This document shows positions 54,903 to 64,000 of a DNA stretch of 64,000 bases, in pieces. The notes under the pieces are model-generated. The model was not told the DNA's origin. It made no database searches and was given only the letters and a program-made list of their open reading frames with translations. The stretch covers positions 49,826,552-49,890,551 of the forward strand of contig OX419756.1 of assembly GCA_948567375.1 (NCBI GenBank). Direction: 5' to 3'. Source of the DNA: Lunularia cruciata. Lineage: Eukaryota > Streptophyta > Marchantiopsida > Lunulariales > Lunulariaceae. Position numbers and translations under genes: made by a program. Each line of letters opens with the position of its first letter. Within the stretch, counting starts at the first letter, position 1.

Positions 54903-55590
54903 TGTTACACTCATTTGTGCATGTATGTGCTATTGTGATATTTATTTTAGTATTATAAGTACTTGAGAGATAATATTTACATAGAGATAAAGGTTGGTTA
55001 TACATCAATCATGATTAGCTAAAGCTATTCATAGCCAAGATAGAGGGAACCTTACTTTAGAGATATGGAAAATATGAGTACCACTATTTTGGATTCTAGT
55101 GTATTGACTTGGTATTATTCCTAGGTGTTTGGCATTGAGGAAAGAGTTGAGAACTCATGGACCCACAAGCCATTTTTGTTTAGATTCATCTATAGTCCAA
55201 GGATAGCCCATGTGAAGGAATCCTTGACTTAATGATTGGGTCAAGATAAGATCATATGCTTAGAAAAATATTCCTATGAGTATAGATATTCCTTTAGATT
55301 TTTGAATTTGCTTGACTTTTAACCTAGTAACTTGAGTTACTCCAATAATTAGTAACTTTGGTGCATAACTATTTCACAAGTATATAAACTAGGGTTGAGG
55401 AGGTACTCATCATCCTTTCATTTGCAATTATCTCTCTTTCATTGAGTTCTCTAGTTAGCAATGGTTTGAGTCTTGGAGTGTTTGCCTTGGAGGAGTATGA
55501 TGGAGTTGGGGTTCTTTGCCTTCTTAGTCCATGGTGTTCTACCATCATAGCCATTAGAGGTTCACCTTGAGTGAGAGATAGGCTGGTTCA
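54903..55590 (+). repeat. Y4 3' LTR
   Basis: TGTTACACTC ... GGCTGGTTCA, 688 bp, homologous to 43164-43854. Confidence 0.85.
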
Positions 55591-57340
55591 AAGTAGACAT
55601 TCTCATGTAGTTCCTTTAGAGGACCTACTTTCTCATGACCACCTTTTAGAGTACTCTTTCCCCATGTTGAGCTTGTGCCCAATGGTTATTCCTTTGGATA
55701 GCTATGTTGAGCCTTTAGAGGATCCCAACCCCATGGATGTTCATGGAGAGAGTATTGTTATAAATGGTGGAGTAATGAGAGGAGATAAGGTATTTACCTA
55801 CACATTATCACATGGGTACAAATGAGGAGCCAACATTTAGACCGATAAGGAGTGAGAGAGAGCTAGGAGAGAGTGAGGCTAAAGCTAGGGAGGCAGATTT
55901 AGTACATAAGGAGCTTACTCTTTCTAAGAGTGAGCATAGTCTAGGTGAGCTGGAAGATCAATTCATTTTGCCAATATTACTAGGATGCATAGATTAGTAG
56001 ATTTAGATAGACTTTTGTTTGAGAAACTAGCTAATGTTGAGGAGCATAAAGTGATGGAAGAGCTTTACATGATTTAAGTATAACTAGGGAGGACATACAA
56101 AAGAGATTTGTGCACTATGGAGGTATGGAGATAATGATTTGTAAGTAAACTCAAACAGATAGTATGGAGAGTGCTACTCATGGAACTCAAGGCAAGTGGA
56201 TAGAGAAGATCACATAGGTCACATACTTCAAGTATAGAGACACAACTAGTATGAGACACAAATAGAGCCTCATCTACATGGAGAGCCTAATGGATAGCTT
56301 GGCGTGATTACACCTTACATAGATATAATTAGTTGAAGACCATGACTTTCACATGATCTATACTCCCACTCCCTTTTAAACATCCCCATGAGGAGATCAA
56401 CTAGATTGAGGAGATGAGCATGAAATTTAAGTGTAAGATTTCTAGACTTACATTGTTGAGATAGAACATGACCTTGTCTAGACAATTCATTCCTTGTATA
56501 GTTTATGCTCATGAAAGAAGGAGGAAGATTCTAGTTTTGGATGTTTGTTGTCTTGTAGATATCATGTGGTATACTAATCCTTGGTAACCTACATGGAGAG
56601 ACTTAGTAAAGAAGTAAGGGTGGTCACATTATAGAGAATTAAGTACATTTACTCTTGTACCATATCCTAGAATTAGAGAGATTGTGGAGTATTGTCTCAT
56701 GAAGTTTGAAGTTATCATTTGGACCAACAACATGAGGACAAAGGTAGAGAATCTCCTTTGGGCCATGTGAGATGAGGGTTTCCTACCCTAAGGAGTTTCC
56801 ATGAGTGTGCCTCATGACCTTGCTTGATAGAGAGGATGGATACAAGGATACTAGGAGAGGTTTCATACATAAACCATTTAGTGCATTTATGGCCTTAGGT
56901 TTATTGTTTTGAGATTGTTGATAGTGCATCACTTCTATATTAGAGGAAACATCCTCTTGGTGTTATTGATCCTGAGGCATTTCCTCCTTATTGGATGCAA
57001 GTTTTAGATTCAATTATCTCACTAAGGGATTTCTTGAGACCTCTACTAGATAGATTTAGAGCCAACACTTGTTCTACCATTGATTCATGACCTCCAAGTG
57101 GAAATTTTTTCATCTCAAGGATTATAATGCAAATCCATATGATAGTTTAGCCACATCATTTTGAGATCCTCCTATGTGCTAATTAGAGTGGGACTAGATG
57201 TGGACATATAGTCTTGTGTGAGACCATAGACACTCCCAAAAGGTGCCTTGATGATGCATTAAATTGGATTGGAGTTTAGACGCTAGAGTAGGCTAGGGTA
57301 CCCTTAGATCACTACTCTAGTAGGGTCATAGGATTTCATG
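55591..57340. other. Decayed sequence, possibly old retroelement
   Basis: Short open pieces with no copy elsewhere in the window: 55571-55825, 55812-55997 (KAREADLVHKELTLSKSEHS) and about 56951-57090 (DPEAFPPYWMQVLDSIISLR then LRPLLDRFRAN). The last looks like decayed coding sequence, but I do not recognise the family. Confidence 0.4.
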
Positions 57341-57349
57341 ATCACTTTT

Positions 57350-57690
57350 GCGTTCAACACCACTCCTTTACATTCATTATTATATCTCTATCCTTTGTAC
57401 ATCTGCTTTTATATCTCACCCTTTTCCATTCATTTGTATAACTCCACCCTTTGTACATTCATTTTTATGTCTTACCATTTAACATAAATTTATATTTCTC
57501 CATACATTCATTTACATTTCTACACCCTTTGTACATTCATTTGTATTTCTCACAACATGTTTCAACAACCACCACCCCTTTACATTCATTTATATATTTC
57601 CATCCTTTGTATATTGTATCCTAAATCTCACACTTTTACATTCATTTACATTCTCCACTCTTTGTATATTTATATATCTCACAACATGTT
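57350..57690 (+). repeat. Irregular TTTGTACATTCATTT-type repeat
   Basis: About ten degenerate units of (C)CTTTGTACATTCATTTRTAT followed by a pyrimidine stretch, at variable spacing of 30-60 bp. Confidence 0.65.
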
Positions 57691-57714
57691 TCTACCTCAC
57701 CAAGCTATTCTTGT

Positions 57715-57895
57715 GAACAATTTTGAATATGTATATGTTTGAGTGTAATATTTGTGTGTGAATGACACTTTTGAATATGGATGTGTTTTAGTGTAATATT
57801 TGCATTTGATTGGTTTTGAATATGCATATATTTGAGTGTAATATTTCTCTAAACTCTTTTGAATTTTAAATATCAATGTATTTGAGTGCAAACCC
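57715..57895 (+). repeat. Tandem repeat with TTTGAGTGTAATATTTG core
   Basis: Four degenerate units of about 50-60 bp, each with TTTTGAATATG(C/G/T)AT then TTTGAGTG(T/C)AA, at about 57720, 57769, 57825 and 57868. Confidence 0.7.
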
Positions 57896-58275
57896 CATCA
57901 AGATCCAACCAACACAAGCAAAACCATTTTCATCTACTAGCTAACCCACCCTTGGGCAACATTTCCCTATCCCTTATCCCCATGGTCAAACCCACTACAA
58001 TGTTGAGCAAACCTATATTACCATGTGAGAAAACTCATTGCAAGGTAAGCAAACCTATTGCCCTAAACTTTAAACCCCATGAAAGCAAGAAAACCTCTAT
58101 TATAGCAAGCAAACCCCTTCATGGCATTGACTAAACCCACTGGATTCCAAGCAAATCCAAACATTTGTGAGCAAAGCGAACCTTTTCTACGTAAGCAAAT
58201 CCAATTCAATATGAGCAAATTCATCATTTTTGAGGAAAGCAAAGCCTTTGAAATGAGCAAACCCACCTTGACAAC
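57892..58275 (+). repeat. Irregular AAGCAAACCCAT-motif cluster, copy 2
   Basis: More than 15 variants of AGCAAA(C/T)C(C/T)AT at irregular spacing, the same motif as at 41822-42200. Confidence 0.65.
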
Positions 58276-60383
58276 AAGGAAATCCATTGGTTTTTTTATT
58301 TGCAAGTCGTAGGTTTTGGAAAAAAATACATACATTTATTATTAAAAGTAAATTTAAATGGATGGATTATAATAAAGAATAAGGATCATGAGCACTAAAA
58401 CCACAAGGAGTGCATTTTGCGATAGGATGGTAACTTATTGTGTCATGAAGAATAGATGTTTCATCTATTTTGTTAAGGATGCTAACAAAGCTCTCAATTT
58501 CCTATGTGGTTTTCCATGCCTTTGCTGATTCAAGAGTCATCTCATATCTTTTGCCTAAATTTAGCTATCTTCTCCTTAAATCTCAACTTTTGAGCTTTGG
58601 ATCTCTCTTGGGCTTCTATATCAAATCAAAAGTTTTCAATCTTTGTTGTTTCTTAAGCATCAATCAAAGTCAATTTGCACCTCTCCCTTGCTTCCAAAGA
58701 ATTGGATTTTGATTGCCTACGGCTAGCCATGTCTTAGTACATGCCAAAATTAGTACATGTGTGGATACTCTTTTGATTTCCTTTACATGACTTCCTTCTC
58801 TTGCAAGGATCCACTTCTCTCTCTCCAAAATCTCCTACATCTTTTGCTTCTTTGTCTCTTGGTGGTGCTTGTGCAATAATCTCCTTGGGATTCTTAGAAT
58901 CTCCTCTTTTGCTCAGGGGCCTCTTTAGGCAACCATAGCATAATCTTCCTTGTAAAATCTACAAGATTCACTTGAGGCATACTCGCTTGGACTAAGCTTG
59001 GATAACCCCTCAAGCCTCTCCTCCTCCCTCTTATGTACTTGGAATTATAATTAGTATTGATCCTTGCGTAGAAAATGCTTGTGAAGTTCTCAACAAAAGA
59101 GTGTCTTCACTTGACATTTCTTCATCCTCATCTTCAAGTGTCACTCTGTATCCTTCATTTTCTTTGCCAACCCATTTAGAAAGGAACCACTCACTCCCCA
59201 TCCCTATACTTACATGTACGGGAGAGATATATTTTCTCTACTCCCAAAAAAAGCATCCATTCATCCATTGTGAGAAAACAAGGACATAGATGGTTTAGCT
59301 TGTCCTTTATGGTTGTCCATATGCATTTTATCTCTTTCTTAGTCAAACACTCACCCATTGACTTGTTCTGCCGAGTCCAAGTATCTTTGTAGGACTTCAA
59401 AACGTGCACCCATTTCTTCTCTAATCTCTCTACATTCATAGTTACCACAAACCCCTTACCAAATGAACAAGAAAAACTGCCATGTAATTGAAGGCAATAT
59501 TCGTTTGAGAGGGTCTTTTGCTAGTGCCACCATTAATCTATTTAAAATGTTTTGGATCTTCTAAATAGTTGAGGATTTGACCATAATGATACCATCCTTA
59601 ACCTATCTTCATCGCATTTGCCTTTCCTTTTAGCTTTGCTCATCATACTAGTAGACTACACACTGCATGGTACTCTAGACATAGTAGAGCAAGAGCAAAT
59701 GGTGAAGAAAACGACGGTAAAGTGGATACCCTTTTCAAGAGTTCTTGAAATCCCTCACTTTGTACAAGAATGGAAGTAAATTTAGGACTAAAATGGTAAA
59801 GAATGGGAAGAGAAATGTACCACATGACAAAGGGTGTTGAGGATAGGCACATGACAAAGGGTGTTGAGGATAGGAAGAGGCTCAAAATATGGTGTGCTCT
59901 CTCCGCGGTCATTGAATTTGAACTTATATCAAATGGCATGGCTCTTTGAAAATGTGCCAAAATTGAATGCAAAGGCGGTGGACTGAGAATTTCTCCAAGT
60001 TCATTACATTATCAATTTCTACAACTTCAACTCCCGTGTATAAATTGCAAGTTGAGAATTACTTCTTAGCGCCATAAATCAATCTCAATATGCATTGTTG
60101 GATTCAGATCACTCTTTTCAGTTTCAATCTGAATTTCACACTATGCGGTGCATTGCTTCCTTGCTTCGTGCTCCCTTTTGGAGTGAGGGGAGTCTAAGGG
60201 AAGGTATTCAAATTTCCATTCATATGGTACGTTCTTAAGCTTGTGACCCGTCTCCATTTGGATATGGGATATGTTCAACTTTTCTAGTCTGAATGAAGAT
60301 TACTCGAAAAACTCCCATAATTCAACCACACCTTGTAAAACTGAAACGACCATAAAAACATGCAATAGCCGATATGGCATTGG
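58276..60383. other. Intergenic DNA with weak minus-strand coding traces
   Basis: Minus strand at 59448-59191 has 85 open codons (WVHVLKSYKDTWTRQNKSMG, ECLTKKEIKCIWTTIKDKLN) with decayed extensions on both sides. It resembles a helical transposon-associated DNA-binding region, but I cannot name it. No full gene or LTR is seen. Confidence 0.4.
59821..59874 (+). repeat. Perfect 27-bp tandem duplication
   Basis: CACATGACAAAGGGTGTTGA plus GGATAGG, twice in a row without change. Confidence 0.95.
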
Positions 60384-60514
60384 ATATTGGACTATCGTTT
60401 ATTTATGGACCATAACCGGGAACCGTACCGTAAATCGCATACGGTATGGTTCCGGTTATGGTGCATGTACAATAAAACTTTTTTGGGACCCATAAATAAA
60501 CGATAGTCCAATAT
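60384..60514. mobile_element. Foldback / MITE-like palindromic element
   Basis: A perfect 25-bp inverted repeat at 60384-60408 and 60490-60514 (inner ends TTTATTTATGG / CCATAAATAAA) encloses a second inverted repeat at 60409-60432 and 60440-60462 around a 7-base loop (ACCATAACCGG... / ...CCGGTTATGGT, with small mismatches). Total 131 bp with no ORF. A nested hairpin of this sort suggests a non-autonomous foldback element. It lies about 520 bases upstream of the NUP43 start codon. No clear TSD was identified. Confidence 0.7.
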
Positions 60515-61037
60515 TGATCAAGCCATGCTTTTCCGCTCAGTTGGTGAAGAACTGCAGTAAGGAACTAGAAGACGAGAAGGGAAGAAAGGCGGGAAGAAAT
60601 CGTAAAACCCTGGAGACAACAGTGCTCATCACCACCGTATCAAAATCTCAGTCTCCTGGAGCTTCAGGAGGGCGTTGAGAGCAACTGGATTAGGAGAAAA
60701 AGGCGACCGCGTAGGAAAAACGAAGGATGGGAAGACCCCATCAAGCCGTACAAGGGAGAGACAAAAAAGGGTACTGGATTAGGGAGGTTTTGGTTAAAGG
60801 TTTGAGTGAAGATGATGTCGAAGAAGACGGGAGACACAAGAAGAAGTGTGATGTGAGTACTAGACGATAAGATCCCGAGGAACAGAGTCTGTCAACTTTC
60901 ACGACAATGGCGACATATGAGTCAAGCACCGGAACGGAATTAAGAATGTGAGCTGATAAATCCTGGATTAGGTTTTAAGGAGGATGGATAATTGAGGAAG
61001 AAATAAGATTGGAAGTGGAAATTTTGATGCGCGAAGC
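60515..61037 (+). promoter_or_regulatory. Presumed promoter and 5' UTR of NUP43
   Basis: Higher GC than the surrounding repeats and no repeat match. No decisive TATA box or motif could be assigned; an upstream intron cannot be excluded. Confidence 0.35.
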
Positions 61038-63345
61038 ATGGCAGAAGTGAAAGTGGAGTCATGGAAGATTGCAGAGGACCGGTATGTGGATGCTGTTCGG
61101 TGGCTTCCTTCAGTAAATCCTTCGAACTCGCCGTTCATGGCGGTGGGATTATGGGACTCGGATCGGAGAAACACGGTCATGGAGCTGAGCTCGCTTGATC
61201 AAGATGATCCAGTTTCTGCCCCGATACCAACAATTCATCACTCGTTTCTCCTGCCTGCGCGCATTACAGAGATGAAGACAGCATTGCTGCCGTCAAGTCA
61301 GTCCATGATTGTGGCGTCATCGCGGACTGGTGATATTGCCGTCGTTCTGGTTTCCAATATAATTGGAGGAAACTCATCTCCAGCTCCCTTGGTTTGTCCT
61401 TCTCTACATAAAGGAGAAGTGTCTAGCCTCGACTTGGAAGCCAGTTCTCAAGATTGTGTGACTGTTGGTGAGGATGGCAAGATAAATGTCGTGAAGGTTG
61501 CCCAATCGCAGCTTCATCCGAAGTGTATTTTTGATAACAATGGACTTATATCATTCTCTGCAGTATGTTGGGCCTCTTCGGCGGAATTTGTCACCGGTTC
61601 TCTGGGCTCGACTTTGCAATGGTGGGACCAACGCCGTCCCGGCGGAGCAGTATCTCAATCCCCTGCGAAATGGTGAGCAATCCTGTCGTGTCGAATCTGT
61701 GTCCATTCTGTCCGCTACTGCTACTGAGATTACTTCTGTTTAGCTCATTATCAGACACAATTTCTGAGAGCACATATTCTTTCAGTGTTTTTGCCCTATT
61801 CGGAAGTGGGAAAGCAGGCATCGTGCTTACTTTCTCATATCTCAGTTTTCATATGCATGATGATCTCGTAAAGATTCAAATGCCGATATTCATGACCGTT
61901 CTAGCTCAGGTCATACTCTATTCTCACTTAAGTCAGTCTTCTTTCTTAGTAATATTGGTGAGAAGCCGCTTAGAGGAAAGAATTCTGGATTATGAACATC
62001 TTTGAAATCGAGACACAGATCAGTCTACATCGGATGCTTACAAATCTTAGAAAGAGAGGAAACTACTACCGGCATGGTTGGCAAGACATTAACTATGAAG
62101 TTGGGTCTATTGTTTGGTGCCGGTGATGTGGTATGTTGACAGCTTTATACAGGGAGTCTGGAACTTGTGCTTGGATTGATTGAGTTGACGGTCTTTGCAG
62201 TCACGAGCGAACAACTAGCTGTCTGTGTTAGTTAACTTAATCTCTTCAAACAAAATAGTAGAAGATTATCAGACCTGCTCCTACTACCACACTAAAGTAC
62301 GTAGTTTACATTCTTTTATTTGACGAACTGGAATTTTTATGAGTAAGGTGTCTAGTAGTTTAGCGAGGGGACTTCGTGGCTATAGTACTTTACTGGTTTT
62401 GTTTCTTGAATCAGGGCGAATGGCACCGGAGGAATCAACTGCATCGATGTACATCCATCAAGAAAACATCTTTGCGTGGTGAGAATTCTGCCAACCTGAA
62501 TATACTTGTGACTCCCATTCGCTCGTGCCTACATACTGAAAGCCAACAACGTTTTTCCAGAATCTTTCAGAATTCTTTGTTAGAGTGAGGTGCAAAGGTC
62601 TTTCGTAGCGTGCGACGAAGGATCTTGAGTTTCTCGACTTGCCAAACTAACTTCAGTTGTTATTTGAAGGTCGGAGGCTCAGAAGGCGCCGTATATGCTT
62701 GGGACTTACGTTGGCAGCAGGAGCCCATCCTCCTAAGTGGTCGTGCAGCCTCTAGTGGACGCAGTAATATGGGACGCTCACCCGTCCAGAGTGAGGTGTG
62801 GGAGATCAAATACGATCCTCTTTTACAACTAGCAGGTCACGTTGTGGAATCCGGAAGGGTTCCTCCGGTTATGATGTGCTCTGAGGATGGTGTTCTGGCG
62901 GTTCTTGATAATGGTGAGATTCTGGACATGCACTGTTCAAGCAGCTGTTTTCTAACTCTTTCTGTTGCATTTTGAGTCAGTGAATGGGTCAGACTTTTGA
63001 TCTAGAAAAGAACGTTCTCTATCTAACTTCGTCTCTGTTCAGGTGAAACAATTGAGCTGCTCACGGAGAACATGGCCATCAACACCTTCGATATTGATCC
63101 TGAAGATTCATCTGTGAGTTCTTGACTTGCGAGCTATCGTCAATCTCTCAGAAACTGGAATCTGCTGTTAGAAATTTGTCTGCTCAAAAGTTAACTGGTG
63201 AGGATCAGTCATCTAGGTATGAGTTGTAATATCTCCCCGACATGTTCTCTGCTTTGATATTGACACCAGAATCCTGCTTTATGTGCAGAACGTTGTCTGT
63301 GGTCATGAATATGAAGGTATTCTCTATCTGCGGAGATCGACTTAA
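61038..63345 (+). CDS. NUP43: NUP43-type WD40 nucleoporin, five exons
   Basis: Exons 61038-61672, 62415-62478, 62670-62913, 63043-63113, 63289-63345; all four introns have GT-AG ends and reading phase is kept. The joined frame is 1071 bases (356 residues), close to the roughly 360-380 of known Nup43 proteins. It begins MAEVKVESWKIAEDRYVDAV. WD-repeat features: HKGEVSSLDLEASSQDCVTV, EFVTGSLGSTLQWWDQRRPG at the exon 1 end, GGINCIDVHPSRKHLCV (exon 2) into VGGSEGAVYAWDLRWQQEP (exon 3), EVWEIKYDPLL and MMCSEDGVLAVLDNGE across exons 3-4, MAINTFDIDPED, then a C-terminus EGILYLRRST that matches the usual Nup43 ending. Nup43 is a beta-propeller of the Nup107-160 (Y) nuclear-pore scaffold. Family assignment is from remembered plant homologues. 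The exon 5 end is a TAA read straight through a possible GT site at 63317. Confidence 0.88.
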
Positions 63346-64000
63346 CAAAAGAACTAAAAAGAACTGTTTGAACCAAAGAAATCTATGTCAGAAATGAAAG
63401 ATGATAATTCGACTGATAACCACCACCATTAAGGCTCCTAGCTCTTGTGAAAATTCGGTGACACTGATGTAGGATGGATAGCCCTCTGTCTAAGAACCGA
63501 ATGCGACGGAAGGGATCTTTGTAACGACTTTCTCTTTCGGACTTCGCCATTGCTGAATGTTTCCCGCCAAAAGGACACGTTTCACCAGGAAAGGTTCGGA
63601 AGCAGGCTCCGTTTGAGCCATTGTAACAAAGCTATGCCTGCCGTAGGAGTCAACTTCAGGATAGAGGAGTTACAGGGATACGGAAGAGAACAAGTCGTTT
63701 ATATTGTACATTAAACGAAAGGCATAAGTTCTGTTTGCTTTCATCATTACAATCCTCCTAAGGCGGGAGGTTTTAGGCATGAAGGTCTGATTTTCTGGAC
63801 AAGCTGCTTAGTGTCTGGAAGTTCCTATGGACCGGATCCGCAGCATTTCAACGTATTCGGCAGCAACTCAAAGTGGTGAGTTTCTGCCCCTTCTGAGAGA
63901 AAAATTCAGATAACACGAAAGTGTAATGGAAAGACTAAAGGTGCAACACTAGAAGACGTGCACTTCACAGAGCACTCAACTGAGCATGTGGAAATCTCAT
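63346..64000 (+). other. NUP43 3' UTR and downstream DNA
   Basis: No further exon of NUP43 is needed and no other gene is recognisable. No clear polyadenylation signal could be singled out. Confidence 0.45.

Larger units (their letters stand above)
43164..55590 (+). mobile_element. Y4, decayed full-length Y element interrupted by W
   Basis: 5' LTR 43164-43854, leader and ORF0, gag, pol, 3' LTR 54903-55590. W (48017-53603) sits in the RT region. Excluding W and one TCATT, Y4 is about 6.8 kb, shorter than Y1 because about 1 kb between RT and integrase is deleted at about 53720. No convincing TSD flanks it. Confidence 0.85.

Noticed and set aside
59191-59448. 85-codon minus-strand frame resembling a helical DNA-binding region
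   Set aside because: Extensions are full of stops and I cannot name a family; kept only as a note in the intergenic entry.
63316-63318. Possible fifth NUP43 intron starting at GGTATT
   Set aside because: Reading straight on gives EGILYLRRST and a TAA, matching the usual Nup43 C-terminus; no better acceptor and final exon was seen downstream.
1-64000. CRISPR arrays, bacterial operons, rRNA or tRNA genes
   Set aside because: None seen. The CGG-like and repeat clusters lack regular spacing, and the gene structures are eukaryotic.

Overview
The window is land-plant nuclear DNA, probably from a large, repeat-rich genome such as a gymnosperm or fern; the sequence does not fix the lineage. About 95 percent is nested, mostly decayed Ty3/gypsy LTR retrotransposons and their flanks. 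One ordinary host gene, a complete five-exon NUP43-type WD40 nucleoporin gene, lies at 61038-63345.

Four Ty3/gypsy families recur; the names are mine. Family X has an LTR of about 3.8 kb that itself carries a long coiled-coil ORF. Copies: LTR at 1368-5159 behind a pol remnant, LTR at 5538-7878 behind an integrase tail, a truncated reverse copy at 8193-~11090, a short divergent reverse copy at 14143-15938, and a solo LTR at 29103-40687 with perfect ATATG target-site duplications (TSDs). Family Y has 680-700 bp LTRs (TGTAACACCC...CTCACA), a CCHC-zinc-knuckle ORF upstream of gag, and gag-pro-pol in one frame. Copies: Y1 (30525-38325, reverse, almost intact, nested in the X solo LTR), Y2 (11764-~19380, truncated), Y3 (21634-22331, solo LTR), Y4 (43164-55590, two LTRs, decayed). 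Family W (48017-53603) is a chromovirus with an iMet primer-binding site and a chromodomain, inserted in Y4 pol with a TCATT duplication. Family C (~22634-25850, reverse) is a degraded chromovirus. A fifth element, Z, survives as gag pieces on the minus strand at 7879-8192 and ~11090-11763. At 19440-19850 an integrase-tail-like segment runs into a degenerate PHD finger.

Layout: 1-7878 two X elements; 7879-11763 Z gag split by an X LTR; 11764-19380 Y2, with an X LTR inside its gag; 19381-20641 PHD-bearing fragment; 21634-22331 Y3; 22634-25850 chromovirus C; 25851-29097 AT-rich DNA with small repeats; 29098-40692 X solo LTR with Y1 inside; 40693-43163 unassigned DNA; 43164-55590 Y4 with W inside; 55591-60383 unassigned decayed repeats; 60384-60514 a foldback element; 61038-63345 NUP43.

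The observations I rate most worth checking are: an LTR family that encodes a protein, apparently in U3 (X); heat-shock-element clusters in the W LTR with unit-number difference between its two LTRs; a PHD finger next to an integrase-like tail; the extra zinc-knuckle ORF conserved upstream of gag in Y; and a single in-frame TGA separating Gag-protease from RT in the nearly intact Y1, where sister copies have an arginine codon.
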